Shown: piece by piece, positions 21,869 through 30,988 of the stretch | How the letters are laid out: every line of letters starts with the position of its first letter | Numbering within the stretch: position 1 is the first letter of the stretch | Source: a virus | Length of the DNA stretch: 46,255 nucleotides | Strand: one strand, 5' to 3' | Virus record (IMG/VR): IMGVR_UViG_3300032431_000015 | Coordinates: 1-46,255 of that record | The notes under the pieces: generated by a model | Seen by the model: the letters and a program-made list of their open reading frames with translations, nothing else | Told to the model about the DNA's origin: nothing | The model's database searches: none | Made by a program: the position numbers and the translations under genes

Positions 21869-22090
21869 TCAGCTATAGACGGATGATGTTTTGGACCTTC
21901 CACCGCAAGTAGCCGCGCCGTAGCGGTGCGGCCAGATTGGCATGGGAGTGGGGGATGGCAACGGCAGAGCCGGATAGTCTGTCACCGTCGCCAGCTTGGC
22001 TTGAATTGCGGCCCATTGGGCAGCGTCCGGCGCGTCCTTGATCGAAAGGGCCATGCCGGAAAGAAAGGCGCGAAACTCACCGATAGTCAT
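21869..22090 (-). CDS. Hypothetical protein, 73 residues
   Basis: GGAG precedes ATG 22090. The first half is helical (FRAFLSGMALSIKDAPDAAQ), the second Pro-rich and Cys/Ser-containing with no clear fold. It lies between endolysin and holin, so may be a lysis accessory, but the sequence does not show how. Confidence 0.5.
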   Translation of the reverse strand: MTIGEFRAFLSGMALSIKDAPDAAQWAAIQAKLATVTDYPALPLPSPTPMPIWPHRYGAATCGGRSKTSSVYS

Positions 22091-22102
22091 TGCGGTCTCC
22101 GT

Positions 22103-22852
22103 TCAGGGGTTGAGTGCGCGGCGATCCGCGACGAATGCCAATGCGGCCTCGACCTGCGCCGCCGCCAGTTGGCCTTTGCGTTCTTGGGCAATCATACATT
22201 CACGCCGATTGCTGCCAAAGTACGGCTCGGTGATGATGATAGGGACGCCGGGCAATGCAAAGACCGACCTGCCGCCCCGCAACTCGGTGGCGCTCAACCG
22301 TTTGGTCCCGCGCGACTTGGTGCCCAGCGCCTTGACGGTCGCCTCCTGAACCATCGCCGCCAGCCTTGAACTGCCCGGCGTCCCGTTGTGCAGCATTTCA
22401 CAGCCGTTCGCCGATGGGTCCGAGAAAGCGTTGAAGTGCAATTCGAGCACCGCGTCCGCCCCCCAATCCCTGATGGCCTCATAGGCAATGGCAATCTCGC
22501 GGGGGTAGCTTCCGACCGAGCGGCGCTTGAACACCTTGATCCGATCGGGCGACAATGCGGCCATCATCTTTGCCAGATCGCCGTTCCAGTCGTATTCGCT
22601 GCGTCCATCGGTGGCTCGCACCGCCCCTTGCGATGCGGCGTTGTGCCCCACCAGGACGGCAAGTCGCCCGCCGCCCTGCACAGGGACCGACGGGGGCGGG
22701 ATGGGCACTGTAGGCGTCTGTTTGAGGGCAGGAAGGGCAATATCCAGCGCACCCCTACTGCGAGGGCCGAAAATGCCGTCGATCGCGCCAAGATCGAAAC
22801 CGTTGTCCCGAAGCCTGGTCTGCACCAGCCTGACTGCATCGTTGTCGTTCAT
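22103..22852 (-). CDS. Endolysin: N-acetylmuramoyl-L-alanine amidase
   Basis: A 249-residue protein. Residues 5-45 form a peptidoglycan-binding repeat (RLRDNGFDLGAIDGIFGPRS). After a Pro linker, an Amidase_3 domain follows with zinc ligands His70 (LVGHNA), Glu86 (RSEYDWN) and His139 (LELHFNA) and catalytic Glu209 (IITEPYF). It cleaves the amide bond between muramic acid and the stem peptide at lysis. No signal peptide is seen, so it depends on the holin. Its start overlaps the upstream gene by ATGA. Confidence 0.9.
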   Translation of the reverse strand: MNDNDAVRLVQTRLRDNGFDLGAIDGIFGPRSRGALDIALPALKQTPTVPIPPPSVPVQGGGRLAVLVGHNAASQGAVRATDGRSEYDWNGDLAKMMAALSPDRIKVFKRRSVGSYPREIAIAYEAIRDWGADAVLELHFNAFSDPSANGCEMLHNGTPGSSRLAAMVQEATVKALGTKSRGTKRLSATELRGGRSVFALPGVPIIITEPYFGSNRRECMIAQERKGQLAAAQVEAALAFVADRRALNP

Positions 22853-23136
22853 TCTATAACCACCTCCAACTTTCTTTCGATCCGGGCCAATGTCCCGACG
22901 ATGTTGATCAGTCGTTCGTCGGTCTGTGCGCGCGACAGTTCGAGCGTTCGGATGCGTATCTCGTTCTCGCGGGCGTTCGCTGTAACCAATACCGCCGCCG
23001 CCTCAACTGCGCCCAGCCGGTGCGTCTGTTGGCTGGCCCACCAAATGACGCCGCCAGTTTGCAGCACAATCGTCAGGATCAGTGCGACGGGTACTCGTTT
23101 GTCCAGATGCCAAGGTCCCATATCTTCGTCAGCCAT
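22849..23136 (-). CDS. Single-pass membrane protein with coiled coil, lysis-associated
   Basis: A 95-residue protein. One membrane helix near the N-terminus (VPVALILTIVLQTGGVIWWA) is followed by a periplasmic-type coiled coil (RENEIRIRTLELSRAQTDER, then LARIERKLEVVIE). The layout resembles inner-membrane spanins or accessory holins placed before endolysins. No lipoprotein partner is nested in it. It overlaps the endolysin start by ATGA. Confidence 0.6.
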   Translation of the reverse strand: MADEDMGPWHLDKRVPVALILTIVLQTGGVIWWASQQTHRLGAVEAAAVLVTANARENEIRIRTLELSRAQTDERLINIVGTLARIERKLEVVIE

Positions 23137-23663
23137 CAGTAATGTCCCTGTGCGACCAGCGCGTTTTGCGCTTCGATCTCGCCCATGATTTCGATTACGG
23201 CGCGGAACGCACCAACAGCGCCGGGTGCCAGTTCGTTAGCTTCGCGCAACGCTTTCAGCCAGTCGTTGGCCTCCTGAGCAAAGCCGAACCGCAGATGCGC
23301 GCAGGAATAGCCGATAGGTTCCAGCCGCTTGCGGATCACAGCGCCGCCCCGAAGGTGCGCACCGCAAAAGATGTACGCCGCCCCGCCGATCAGCATCGTC
23401 CCGGACAGCGACTTGGCAAACCGGCGCGCTGCCAGATTGTCGCGCCCCTGCGCCGGTAGCGTCACCGACATATCCAGCAGCAATTCGCCGCTGCGCTGCA
23501 AACACGGCGGAAGGTGCAGGTCGAGTTCGGCATGAACAATCGCCTGCGCCCGCAGCCAGTCGGCCCATTCCTGCCTGCCGATCAGGCCCTTGGCCATCCG
23601 CTGGCCCCACGGGTGGCTTTCCGCATCGTGGTGCAGGGCTTTGGTGGCCTCATACAGGTTCAC
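23136..23663 (-). CDS. Heme-oxygenase-like protein
   Basis: A 175-residue protein starting at GTG 23663 (GTGA overlap). The N-terminus LYEATKALHHDAESHPWGQR matches the proximal-helix pattern of heme oxygenases (ATxxxHxxAE), with His11 or His12 as heme ligand, and continues MAKGLIGRQEWADWLRAQAI in the expected place. The distal helix signature appears as YIFCGAHLRGGAVI (97-110), close to the usual YLGDLSGGQ motif, but the Asp of that motif is His or Ala here. The fold is well supported; enzymatic activity is uncertain. It sits between tail and lysis genes. Confidence 0.7.
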   Translation of the reverse strand: MNLYEATKALHHDAESHPWGQRMAKGLIGRQEWADWLRAQAIVHAELDLHLPPCLQRSGELLLDMSVTLPAQGRDNLAARRFAKSLSGTMLIGGAAYIFCGAHLRGGAVIRKRLEPIGYSCAHLRFGFAQEANDWLKALREANELAPGAVGAFRAVIEIMGEIEAQNALVAQGHY

Positions 23664-23920
23664 TTCGATCTGCCCTCGGCGCGCGCGGCCGCGACCTGCA
23701 ATTCGCTGACCTGTCCGACCAGCTTCGCCATTGCGGGTGCCATGACCGTCTCGAAGTCCTCCGCGTCAACCGGCTGCGGATCGGCCTCGCCTTCGGCCCA
23801 CACCTTGCCCGTCTCCTCGTCCCACACCTTGACCATGTATTTCTGATGCGCGCCGACCAGGCCGTTTTCATCGAACCGGAACAGGATTTCGTAAAGGTAG
23901 CGATCTTCCTTGATAGCCAT
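23660..23920 (-). CDS. Hypothetical protein, 86 residues
   Basis: AGGAAAA precedes ATG 23920. The first half alternates strands (YLYEILFRFDENGLVGAHQK, then YMVKVWDEETGKVWAEG); the second is helical. It is translationally coupled to the heme-oxygenase-like gene (GTGA) and follows a tail fibre gene, so it may be a fibre chaperone or adaptor. That is inference only. Confidence 0.55.
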   Translation of the reverse strand: MAIKEDRYLYEILFRFDENGLVGAHQKYMVKVWDEETGKVWAEGEADPQPVDAEDFETVMAPAMAKLVGQVSELQVAAARAEGRSK

Positions 23921-23930
23921 GATATTTTCC

Positions 23931-25721
23931 TTAGCTGATGATTACGCGGTCGGTGACGCGCCGCCAGTTGACTGCATCCGAGAACGCGAGCACCGCGCCG
24001 CCCGTTTCGTTGCTCACATAAATCTGCGCCCCGGCACCGCTGCCGCTTGCGCTGGGGACGGTGGCAACGGTGTAGCTGGCGCAGCGGATAGGGCCGTTCA
24101 CCTGCAACGGGCAGGTGGGAGTGTTGACCCCGATCCCGACGGTTTGCGTCTGGGTGATACGCAGGCCGGTCACCATAACGCCTGCCGCATCTGCCGTGCG
24201 GAAATCTATGTTCCCGGGAACGATGCCAGCAGAGATCGTGCCAACCGCCGACACCTGGATGATTGCCGCCTGCTGAAACTGCGTCCCGTCCGTGCCCAGA
24301 AATCGCAGCGCGCCGAGCAGATCATTGGCCTGCACAGTCGCATAGTTGCCGACTGTCGCGCCGCGCGATTTGCCAAAGTTCTGGGATACCGCCGCATTGT
24401 CATTCGCCCAACGCGCGGCGGTAAAACCCGTGGCTTCCCCCACCAACGCATTGGTCTGGAACGCCCCGACCCCTATTCCCACCAGTGCAGTCGGTCCTCT
24501 CAGGTAAATCTGGTTTGAGGTCCAGCCCAGCGCCGTCAGCATGTCGCGGTCCAGTATCGTGCGCCACGCAGCCCCGGCCACGTATTGCAGCGCGGCACGA
24601 CCCGCCACCGGATCATCCGTTACGGTAATCAGGTCGCCTTCTGCCGTCGCCGCGGACGGGCGGGTGGCCGTGGTATAATCGCTGGGGTTGATCCGCCCCC
24701 GCAGGGTCACAGGATCCGTGCGCCGCGAGTCCATAACCCTTCCGCCGCCGACTTCGGGCGAACCATAGATATTGGTGCCACCAAGAACGCCCGTCCCGAT
24801 CCACGTCAGGCCGCCGTTGTCGAGGATGTCCAAGCCATTGTCATTGCCGACGGTTTTGCGAAAGTTCGACGTGCCGGAGATCATGGTCGTGCCCGACTGC
24901 GTGGTTTGGATGCCGATGCCGAACGCGCCCCGACCGTCATGGTCCGAGATCGAAAGGCGCGACGTGAAGTTCTGGAGGTTTGCAGCGCGGTTATCTGAAA
25001 TCCTCATGCGCGACAGTGCAAACGAACTGTTCTGGAACAACGCCCCGATGCTGAAATTGGTAAACCCGCCCTGGTGTATCTGGGCTGGCGTCAACTGCCA
25101 CATTCCTGTGCAGGAAATCGCCCTGACGCCGTAGACAAGGATACCGCCCGCCGTCAGATCGCTGTCCGGGCCGGTCCAGGTCGCATTGTCCAGCCTGAAC
25201 AGGCAATTAAGCCGGGGCATCCCCGCCAGCAGGCCACTGAAAAACGCCCGCCCCTCCGGCAGGACACCTGCGGGACGAAAAATCGAGCAGGCCGATACAG
25301 GCACGTCGATTTGTGCATCGTCAGAATAAATGAACACCCACGACAGGTTCAAACCAAGCAGGATAACCGGGCGCGCAGGGACATAGCCGGTCAGGATGCG
25401 GACCGCGCCGCCAAACTCTACGGGGTCGTCGCTGTTGGGCGCGATCTTGGTCGCGAAAAAGGCCAGCGCGTCGTCAAGCTCGGCATACTCACCGCCCGGC
25501 CCTACGGTCACGGTGTTGGGCGCGGCGGGCAGTTGGGCGGTCAGAGGACGCCACTCGCCGTTGACGGCTTCCCAGATATTGCCTTGCAGGTCGCGCACAA
25601 ACTGATCGGCATAGGCCGCCGCGTCCAGGGTCAGAACGTCCGTATAGCGCAGCGGGGCGGGCAGGGACCGGACGCGACCGGATGCCAGGGGGGGGACGAA
25701 GCTGGGGGGGACAGTGCTCAT
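23931..25721 (-). CDS. Tail fibre or spike protein with beta-helix
   Basis: A 596-residue protein. A short Pro-rich N-terminus is followed by a domain typical of spike bases (DVLTLDAAAYADQFVRDLQG, then VTVGPGGEYAELDDALAFFA), then a long stretch of short strands with Asn/Gly turns, consistent with a right-handed beta-helix. The C-terminal part (about 480-596) with TQTVGIGVNTPTCPLQVNGP and VLAFSDAVNWRRVTDR is common in fibre tips. It probably recognises the host surface. No catalytic motif was identified. Confidence 0.75.
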   Translation of the reverse strand: MSTVPPSFVPPLASGRVRSLPAPLRYTDVLTLDAAAYADQFVRDLQGNIWEAVNGEWRPLTAQLPAAPNTVTVGPGGEYAELDDALAFFATKIAPNSDDPVEFGGAVRILTGYVPARPVILLGLNLSWVFIYSDDAQIDVPVSACSIFRPAGVLPEGRAFFSGLLAGMPRLNCLFRLDNATWTGPDSDLTAGGILVYGVRAISCTGMWQLTPAQIHQGGFTNFSIGALFQNSSFALSRMRISDNRAANLQNFTSRLSISDHDGRGAFGIGIQTTQSGTTMISGTSNFRKTVGNDNGLDILDNGGLTWIGTGVLGGTNIYGSPEVGGGRVMDSRRTDPVTLRGRINPSDYTTATRPSAATAEGDLITVTDDPVAGRAALQYVAGAAWRTILDRDMLTALGWTSNQIYLRGPTALVGIGVGAFQTNALVGEATGFTAARWANDNAAVSQNFGKSRGATVGNYATVQANDLLGALRFLGTDGTQFQQAAIIQVSAVGTISAGIVPGNIDFRTADAAGVMVTGLRITQTQTVGIGVNTPTCPLQVNGPIRCASYTVATVPSASGSGAGAQIYVSNETGGAVLAFSDAVNWRRVTDRVIIS

Positions 25722-25724
25722 GCG

Positions 25725-26168
25725 CTACACCGTGACCGGATCATGAATGTCTGCCGACTTTTGCAGAGCCGACCCGAACAGGTCGAACACGGCTGCAACC
25801 TCGGCGCGCGCTTGCAGCCTGTCGCCGACGGCTGTGGCGGCCAACAGCTTGAACAGGCTCAACCCCTGCACCGGCAACAGGCCCTGATCCATGCCGGGAA
25901 TGATCCAGCGCCCCAGAAAGGTAACGGCACCGCTTTCGTTCAGTACCCGCAATTCGATCCACCGCAGGGTGCCGCTCTTGTTGGTCACGTTGAGCGGCCG
26001 GCTCAAAAACACCTCGCCCGGCGTCACCTCGCGGTTGCCATCGCCGTCGCTGTCGGGCGTGTCGAAATCGGGCGCTTCGATGATGTTGGTCCAGCCGGTC
26101 GGAAGATCGGTCAGGGCAACGCGGACGGCGGCCCCGGATGACGGGCTGCGGGTAATGATCCTTGGCAT
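25725..26168 (-). CDS. Hypothetical tail-associated protein, 147 residues
   Basis: GGGAG lies just before ATG 26168. Mostly beta: SGAAVRVALTDLPTGWTNII, an acidic loop (DFDTPDSDGDGNREVTPGE), then SGTLRWIELRVLNESGAVTF. It lies between two fibre genes, suggesting a linker or adaptor in the fibre complex. The acidic loop might bind calcium. Confidence 0.6.
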   Translation of the reverse strand: MPRIITRSPSSGAAVRVALTDLPTGWTNIIEAPDFDTPDSDGDGNREVTPGEVFLSRPLNVTNKSGTLRWIELRVLNESGAVTFLGRWIIPGMDQGLLPVQGLSLFKLLAATAVGDRLQARAEVAAVFDLFGSALQKSADIHDPVTV

Positions 26169-26169
26169 G

Positions 26170-28359
26170 TCAGAAACTCCCTGCGATTGAGGCCCGAAGC
26201 GCCCTGATGCGGATGGAACGGTCGAACGGCGGGCCGCGCAATTCGCCAGACCGGGCGTCTATTTCCATGCCGCCGACAAACAGGGCGTTGCCTTGATCGT
26301 CCTGACCTGAACTGACGACGCGCCCTCCGTTCAGTTGAAGCAGGGAACGGCGGATATTGTTTCCGATCACCGGCTGCGGCGGTATCTTTGCCAAATCGAC
26401 GCCGGTGAACGGCGCGGTCCACTGGTGATTGATCGACGTGACCAGCGACGGCAGATCGGCCCGGTTGGGCGTGTTGACCGTCGCGTTCAACTTGAGCACA
26501 AAATCGGTGATCATGCTGATGGCACCCGCTGACAAGCCAAGCGCGATCATCTGGTCGCGCAGATGGTTGAAGGCGAAAACGAAAGCTGCCGTCATGGGTG
26601 CCGCCCAGACCGGCTGGGCGTTCCAGTCGAACAGCCCCTTCTGAAACGCGCGCATCGGCCCGTCCTGCCCTGCGCGCAGCGAAAGGGTGACTGCAAGAAT
26701 TAACGTGCCGGTATCTTGCCGGGTGAACGCTTCGTCCAGAGCCGTCCATCCTGCCGTGAAGCCGCCCGCCACCAGCGCATTCCAGGTGCTGTTCGTCAGG
26801 GCAACCGTCGCCGCCGTGATGGCCGTGGCGGCTCCGCTCTGCACCGAAAGCGTCACGGTGGCGGCGCGCGGCACGATGACCAGACGCTTGCCATTGGCCA
26901 CCAGCGTCCAGTCGCCGAACTGGCTGGAACAGCTTGAACAGATCACCTGACCGCCTTCCAGTGCGACGTAATGCATGTGGCACCAGATGGCGACAGCGTT
27001 GACAGCGTTTATCAAGGCCCCTTTGCGCGCGACGTAACCCATGCCGTTCGGCGATGAAGGGGTTGCCCCCCAAGTCATGATGTTGGGAAAGGGAGAGTGT
27101 TGCGAACAGACCGACCCATCGGCCAGCACCACGCCGCCGCCGCGCGGATAATTCGGGTTGCCGTTGTAGGGGTCGGTCGGGGCAGTGATAACGACTGGCA
27201 GACTTGAACGATAGACCGTGATGTCGTGCGCGTAGGGCACACGGCGGATGACTGCACCGGGCCGGAACGACACGGCGAAACCTTCGGTCGGATCGGTAAA
27301 ACTGTTGACCCGCCAGCCCTCGAAGGAAAACCCGGAAAGGTATGCGCCGTCGCCCATGCGAAAGACGTTGCGTTCCTCAAACCCGACCGCTGGCACGATC
27401 TTGGTGACCCGCGCCCGGCCAATGCCGATGATGCTGCACATGTCGGGCATGTTCAGGTGCCCTTGCGTGACGTAGGTGCCCGGATAGACGTAGATCGCAG
27501 AGAAATCGCCGTCGTCGTCCCAAGCCGCCTGCGCCAGCACGATTGCGCGCTCGATTGTCGCCACGGCACGGTTCAGGATGCGCCCGTCATTGCTGTTGTT
27601 GCCGCCGGGTTCGACGTAAAAGGTCTGGTTGATAGGCCGCTCAAAATAGGTCGTGGTCAGCGGGCCAGCGTTATACCACTGACCATCATCCCAGATGTAG
27701 ATGATGATGCCGCCGCCGGTGATGTGGCCCCATGCCTGCCCGTCAAGCGCGCTTCCGGGGCGGTCTGCGAGGTTGGTGGATGCCCCGATCAGCGTCAGCC
27801 CCAGATAGTTGCCGGGGTCGCCCTTCGGCCCGATGGGGCCACGGGGGCCGATCGGTCCAATGGGGCCGCGGGGGCCGGGGGGCCCCGGGGGGCCGGGCAC
27901 ACTTTCGCCGAGTTCCCACATCAGGGCTGCGTTCACGCGCGCATACAGGCCGGGAACGGGGTTCAGCATGGGGCTGGCCGGGCCGGTCAGGCGCGGCGCG
28001 CGGTCCACCTCTTGCCGCAGTTCAACGTCCACAGCCGTCTGGCGGCCCAGTTCGATGTTGATCTTGCGCGTCAGGCCGGGGTCGGCCGGCAGGTAGTTCT
28101 CACCGCGATCCGGGCGCATCGCGCCGAAAATCTCGACCTTTGCATCCGGCGGCGCGGCTATCCCCAACATGATGGTTGCGGCGTCGGAATATCCGTTGGC
28201 GAACGCCGCATCGACCGTGAAGCTGACGTTGCGCACGTTGTTTACGTAAACGTCCAGGGCATCGGTCTCGAACAGGCGGAAGCCGACAAGGAACGGCCCC
28301 TCCGACGCCACGGCGAGGACAATACGGGTGATGCGCGGGGTTGCTGGAACAGTTGCCAT
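26170..28359 (-). CDS. Tail fibre with T7-type N-terminus and collagen-like repeat
   Basis: A 729-residue protein. Residues 5-90 (RIVLAVASEGPFLVGFRLFE, then ALDVYVNNVRNVSFTVD) resemble the N-terminal tail-attachment domain of T7 gp17. At about 156-183 there are nine collagen-like Gly-X-Y triplets (GPPGPPGPRGPIGPIGPRGP). A beta-helix-like region follows (TFYVEPGGNNSNDGRILNRA, then IYVYPGTYVTQGHLNM). ATG 28359 is used; an upstream TTG at 28371 is less likely. Expected to form trimers that attach to the tail and contact the host. Confidence 0.82.
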   Translation of the reverse strand: MATVPATPRITRIVLAVASEGPFLVGFRLFETDALDVYVNNVRNVSFTVDAAFANGYSDAATIMLGIAAPPDAKVEIFGAMRPDRGENYLPADPGLTRKINIELGRQTAVDVELRQEVDRAPRLTGPASPMLNPVPGLYARVNAALMWELGESVPGPPGPPGPRGPIGPIGPRGPIGPKGDPGNYLGLTLIGASTNLADRPGSALDGQAWGHITGGGIIIYIWDDGQWYNAGPLTTTYFERPINQTFYVEPGGNNSNDGRILNRAVATIERAIVLAQAAWDDDGDFSAIYVYPGTYVTQGHLNMPDMCSIIGIGRARVTKIVPAVGFEERNVFRMGDGAYLSGFSFEGWRVNSFTDPTEGFAVSFRPGAVIRRVPYAHDITVYRSSLPVVITAPTDPYNGNPNYPRGGGVVLADGSVCSQHSPFPNIMTWGATPSSPNGMGYVARKGALINAVNAVAIWCHMHYVALEGGQVICSSCSSQFGDWTLVANGKRLVIVPRAATVTLSVQSGAATAITAATVALTNSTWNALVAGGFTAGWTALDEAFTRQDTGTLILAVTLSLRAGQDGPMRAFQKGLFDWNAQPVWAAPMTAAFVFAFNHLRDQMIALGLSAGAISMITDFVLKLNATVNTPNRADLPSLVTSINHQWTAPFTGVDLAKIPPQPVIGNNIRRSLLQLNGGRVVSSGQDDQGNALFVGGMEIDARSGELRGPPFDRSIRIRALRASIAGSF

Positions 28360-28402
28360 GATGCCGAGCAAGGTGCGTCAGGCACGGCGCAGTCTAAATG
28401 CA

Positions 28403-30988
28403 CTAACCCCCGGACAGGAAGTTCCCTTGGCCTTCGAGCGACGGTGCGCGCGATGGCAGCGGGCTTCCGGGAAGCCACCATGACTCATTGCCGTGGCGCT
28501 GTTGCTGGCGTTGGGCCTGTTGCAGAAGCTGCGTTCTGCTCTCGGGGTCCAGCAGGATTTGCATCTGGTCCAGCACAAGCCGATCGAAGGCGGGGCCGAG
28601 GAACGGCGGTTCGGCGATCATGTAGCGGTCCATGAACCGGCGCAGTTCGGGAACCGCGTTGGTGTCGATAGGCTCGCCCGCCATCAGGTTGCCCATGGCT
28701 TGCGACAGGTTCCCCGCGGTCAGCGCCACCAGGTCAGTCCCTGCGGCAACCACGGGGCCGGTCACAAAATCCGTCAACGACATGCCGTTCGGGCTGGTCC
28801 CCAGGAACAGCAGGTCTCCCGCGATGGCCAGCCCGCCACCGGCCACAAGCGCCTGAAACCAGAAGCCGGGGGCGGTCATGTCGCGGGGGTCGTTGCCCTT
28901 GAGAAGTTCCTTGAGTTGCAGCGACACGGCGGCCAGCATTGCGGCGGTCGCGGCATGTTCTGCCAGATACATCCACTTGGTCATCTTCGTCGGTCGCAGC
29001 CGCCACTGATGGGCGATGTTCATCGTGATGGCCCCGACGAACGACTTGAACATGGTCGGGGATTTCACAAGTTCGTACATCGGCGCACCCGGCGTCAGGC
29101 CGTATGCGGTCGGGTTGATCATGCTGTCCACGAAAAGCGAGCGGGTCGGGATGGCCAGTTCCATGTGATGCTCGACGGCGCTTTGCATCTTGATGAACAG
29201 GTCGTCGGCCTGTTTGGGCGGCATCTTCGTGCCAGATCGCCACCAGACCGGCATCAGAAACCGCGCGCCGTTTTCGGCCACAAAGAACGCATCGGGGTCC
29301 AGCCGGATTCTATCCCAGTCCTGTGTCGTAATCCCGTGGGTCTCGAAGTGCTTTTGCAGGAATGGCGGCAGTTGCGCCATCGGCCTGTTTGCCATGTTCG
29401 ACAGGTGCGCCCCGAACTCCTGATAGTTGATCCGGCGGCCCCAGTCCGTCAGCGCGGCAAGCCCCTGAACCCTCATCGAGGCGTTGTTGTATTTCTGCGC
29501 CCACTCCGCTGCGCCCAACTCCTGCGAAAACCGCGCCTGCGTTGCGCCGGGCTGGATCGCCGTGTCCGCAATCCATTGATGTTGCAGAAGTTCTTCGCGC
29601 GACAGCGATTTGGCAAACCCAAGGTACTTCGACACCACGTTTTCGGGGTTCATGCCGACAGCCTTCGCCGCCATCCGGGTATTCGCCAGATCGGGGATGG
29701 CCATCACGACGGCGCGTTCCAGCAGAGAGCCGCCCAACACCTGCCGCGACGAGGCAAAGAAGATCGCCGACGCTTGCTGCATTTGGCTGTTCGGCAGGTC
29801 GGGGCCGTTCAGGACGTTCATCATGCGTTGGGCGCGGCTTCCGTCACGCCGGGCCAGGTCCAGCATCGCCACGTCCTCGGCATCGGCGGCCTTCTTCTCG
29901 AAAAGCTGCGTCCGGTAATCCAGTCCCGTAGACGGCGAAGGGCCGAACTCGCGCATCAGGGCAATGTCCTTGGCCATGGTGCCGATATGGCTGTAAAGGC
30001 TGCGCATCGGGCCGCCCGTGCCGTAGACCTTGTTGTAGGCCAGCCAGTCGTCTGCCGACTTGAAGTGCAGGATGCGTTCTGCCGAAATCCGGCGGGCCGT
30101 AGCCTGGCCCCCAGGACGCCCGTACTCGGCCTTGCGCGATGCGCGGCCAAAAACGATGTTCTGGAACACTTCGCGCAAGAACCGCTCGCGATCCGCCCGT
30201 GACGGCGCTCCGCCTGAAATCGGTTCGCCCGTGATCGGGTGCTTGATCCGCTTCCAGTTCATGCGCGGGTCGATCTCGTCAAACCAGACGGTGAACGCCC
30301 GGTCCTGTACCTGCCTGCGCAACACCGGGTCGCGCATTGTAGACCAATAGGCTCTTGCGGTGCGCCCGAACCCTTCGGGCTGCGCCTTGACGTAGGCATT
30401 GAACCCCGACCGCATGATCGTTTGGCGGTTGTGCTCTTGCGGAAAATAGTTGTTGAGCTTGCCGATGGTTGCCCCGGCTTCGTTGGCCTGCAATCGCAAC
30501 GATTCAAGTGTGTCCGTGACCGCGCTGCCCATCGCGGTTGCATCTGGGGTTGTCGTCGGCTCGCCGTATATCGCGCGCACCATGTCGGCTTCCGTAGCGG
30601 GGCTTCTTCCTTGCGACAGCACGTTCGTTCGGGTGGCGTCATACAGCCGCACCAACTGCCCATGGGCGAGGCGTTCGATGGACCGGGTGGCATTGTCCAC
30701 AGCCGTCATGCGCGCCGTGCTGTCGGGCCCGGTGGCGGCCATCACGTCGAAATGGGCGCGCTGCATGAAGCCCAGCCGTGCCAGGTTCTCATGCCTGGCT
30801 TGGGCTGTCTCCGCCGCGAGTTCCGTTTTGACACGTTGCGCGGCGATCTGTTCGGCGACATGGCGGGGCGATCCGTTGTTCTCGGCCAGCTTGGCATAGG
30901 CCGCCCAGCGGGCTTGTGCATCCTTGCCGAACTGGCGTCCGACGGCGTTGTCGTCGATGGCCCGCTGCACACAGTCGAAGAAGCTCAT
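28403..30988 (-). CDS. Internal virion (DNA ejection) protein, 861 residues
   Basis: ATG 30988 overlaps the upstream stop as ATGA. A long, largely helical protein with Ala/Gln-rich N-terminal coils (AEQIAAQRVKTELAAETAQA) and an apparent membrane-active region near 690-760 (AATAAMLAAVSLQLKELLKG, then FWFQALVAGGGLAIAGDLLF). Third of three large consecutive genes in the position of T7 gp14-gp16. Such proteins leave the capsid and form the conduit through the cell envelope. Confidence 0.72.
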   Translation of the reverse strand: MSFFDCVQRAIDDNAVGRQFGKDAQARWAAYAKLAENNGSPRHVAEQIAAQRVKTELAAETAQARHENLARLGFMQRAHFDVMAATGPDSTARMTAVDNATRSIERLAHGQLVRLYDATRTNVLSQGRSPATEADMVRAIYGEPTTTPDATAMGSAVTDTLESLRLQANEAGATIGKLNNYFPQEHNRQTIMRSGFNAYVKAQPEGFGRTARAYWSTMRDPVLRRQVQDRAFTVWFDEIDPRMNWKRIKHPITGEPISGGAPSRADRERFLREVFQNIVFGRASRKAEYGRPGGQATARRISAERILHFKSADDWLAYNKVYGTGGPMRSLYSHIGTMAKDIALMREFGPSPSTGLDYRTQLFEKKAADAEDVAMLDLARRDGSRAQRMMNVLNGPDLPNSQMQQASAIFFASSRQVLGGSLLERAVVMAIPDLANTRMAAKAVGMNPENVVSKYLGFAKSLSREELLQHQWIADTAIQPGATQARFSQELGAAEWAQKYNNASMRVQGLAALTDWGRRINYQEFGAHLSNMANRPMAQLPPFLQKHFETHGITTQDWDRIRLDPDAFFVAENGARFLMPVWWRSGTKMPPKQADDLFIKMQSAVEHHMELAIPTRSLFVDSMINPTAYGLTPGAPMYELVKSPTMFKSFVGAITMNIAHQWRLRPTKMTKWMYLAEHAATAAMLAAVSLQLKELLKGNDPRDMTAPGFWFQALVAGGGLAIAGDLLFLGTSPNGMSLTDFVTGPVVAAGTDLVALTAGNLSQAMGNLMAGEPIDTNAVPELRRFMDRYMIAEPPFLGPAFDRLVLDQMQILLDPESRTQLLQQAQRQQQRHGNESWWLPGSPLPSRAPSLEGQGNFLSGG

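Noticed and set aside
28493-30202. 569-codon plus-strand frame opposite an ejection protein
   Set aside because: Arg/His/Gln-rich, no recognisable domain, fully antisense to the coupled gene at 28403-30988.
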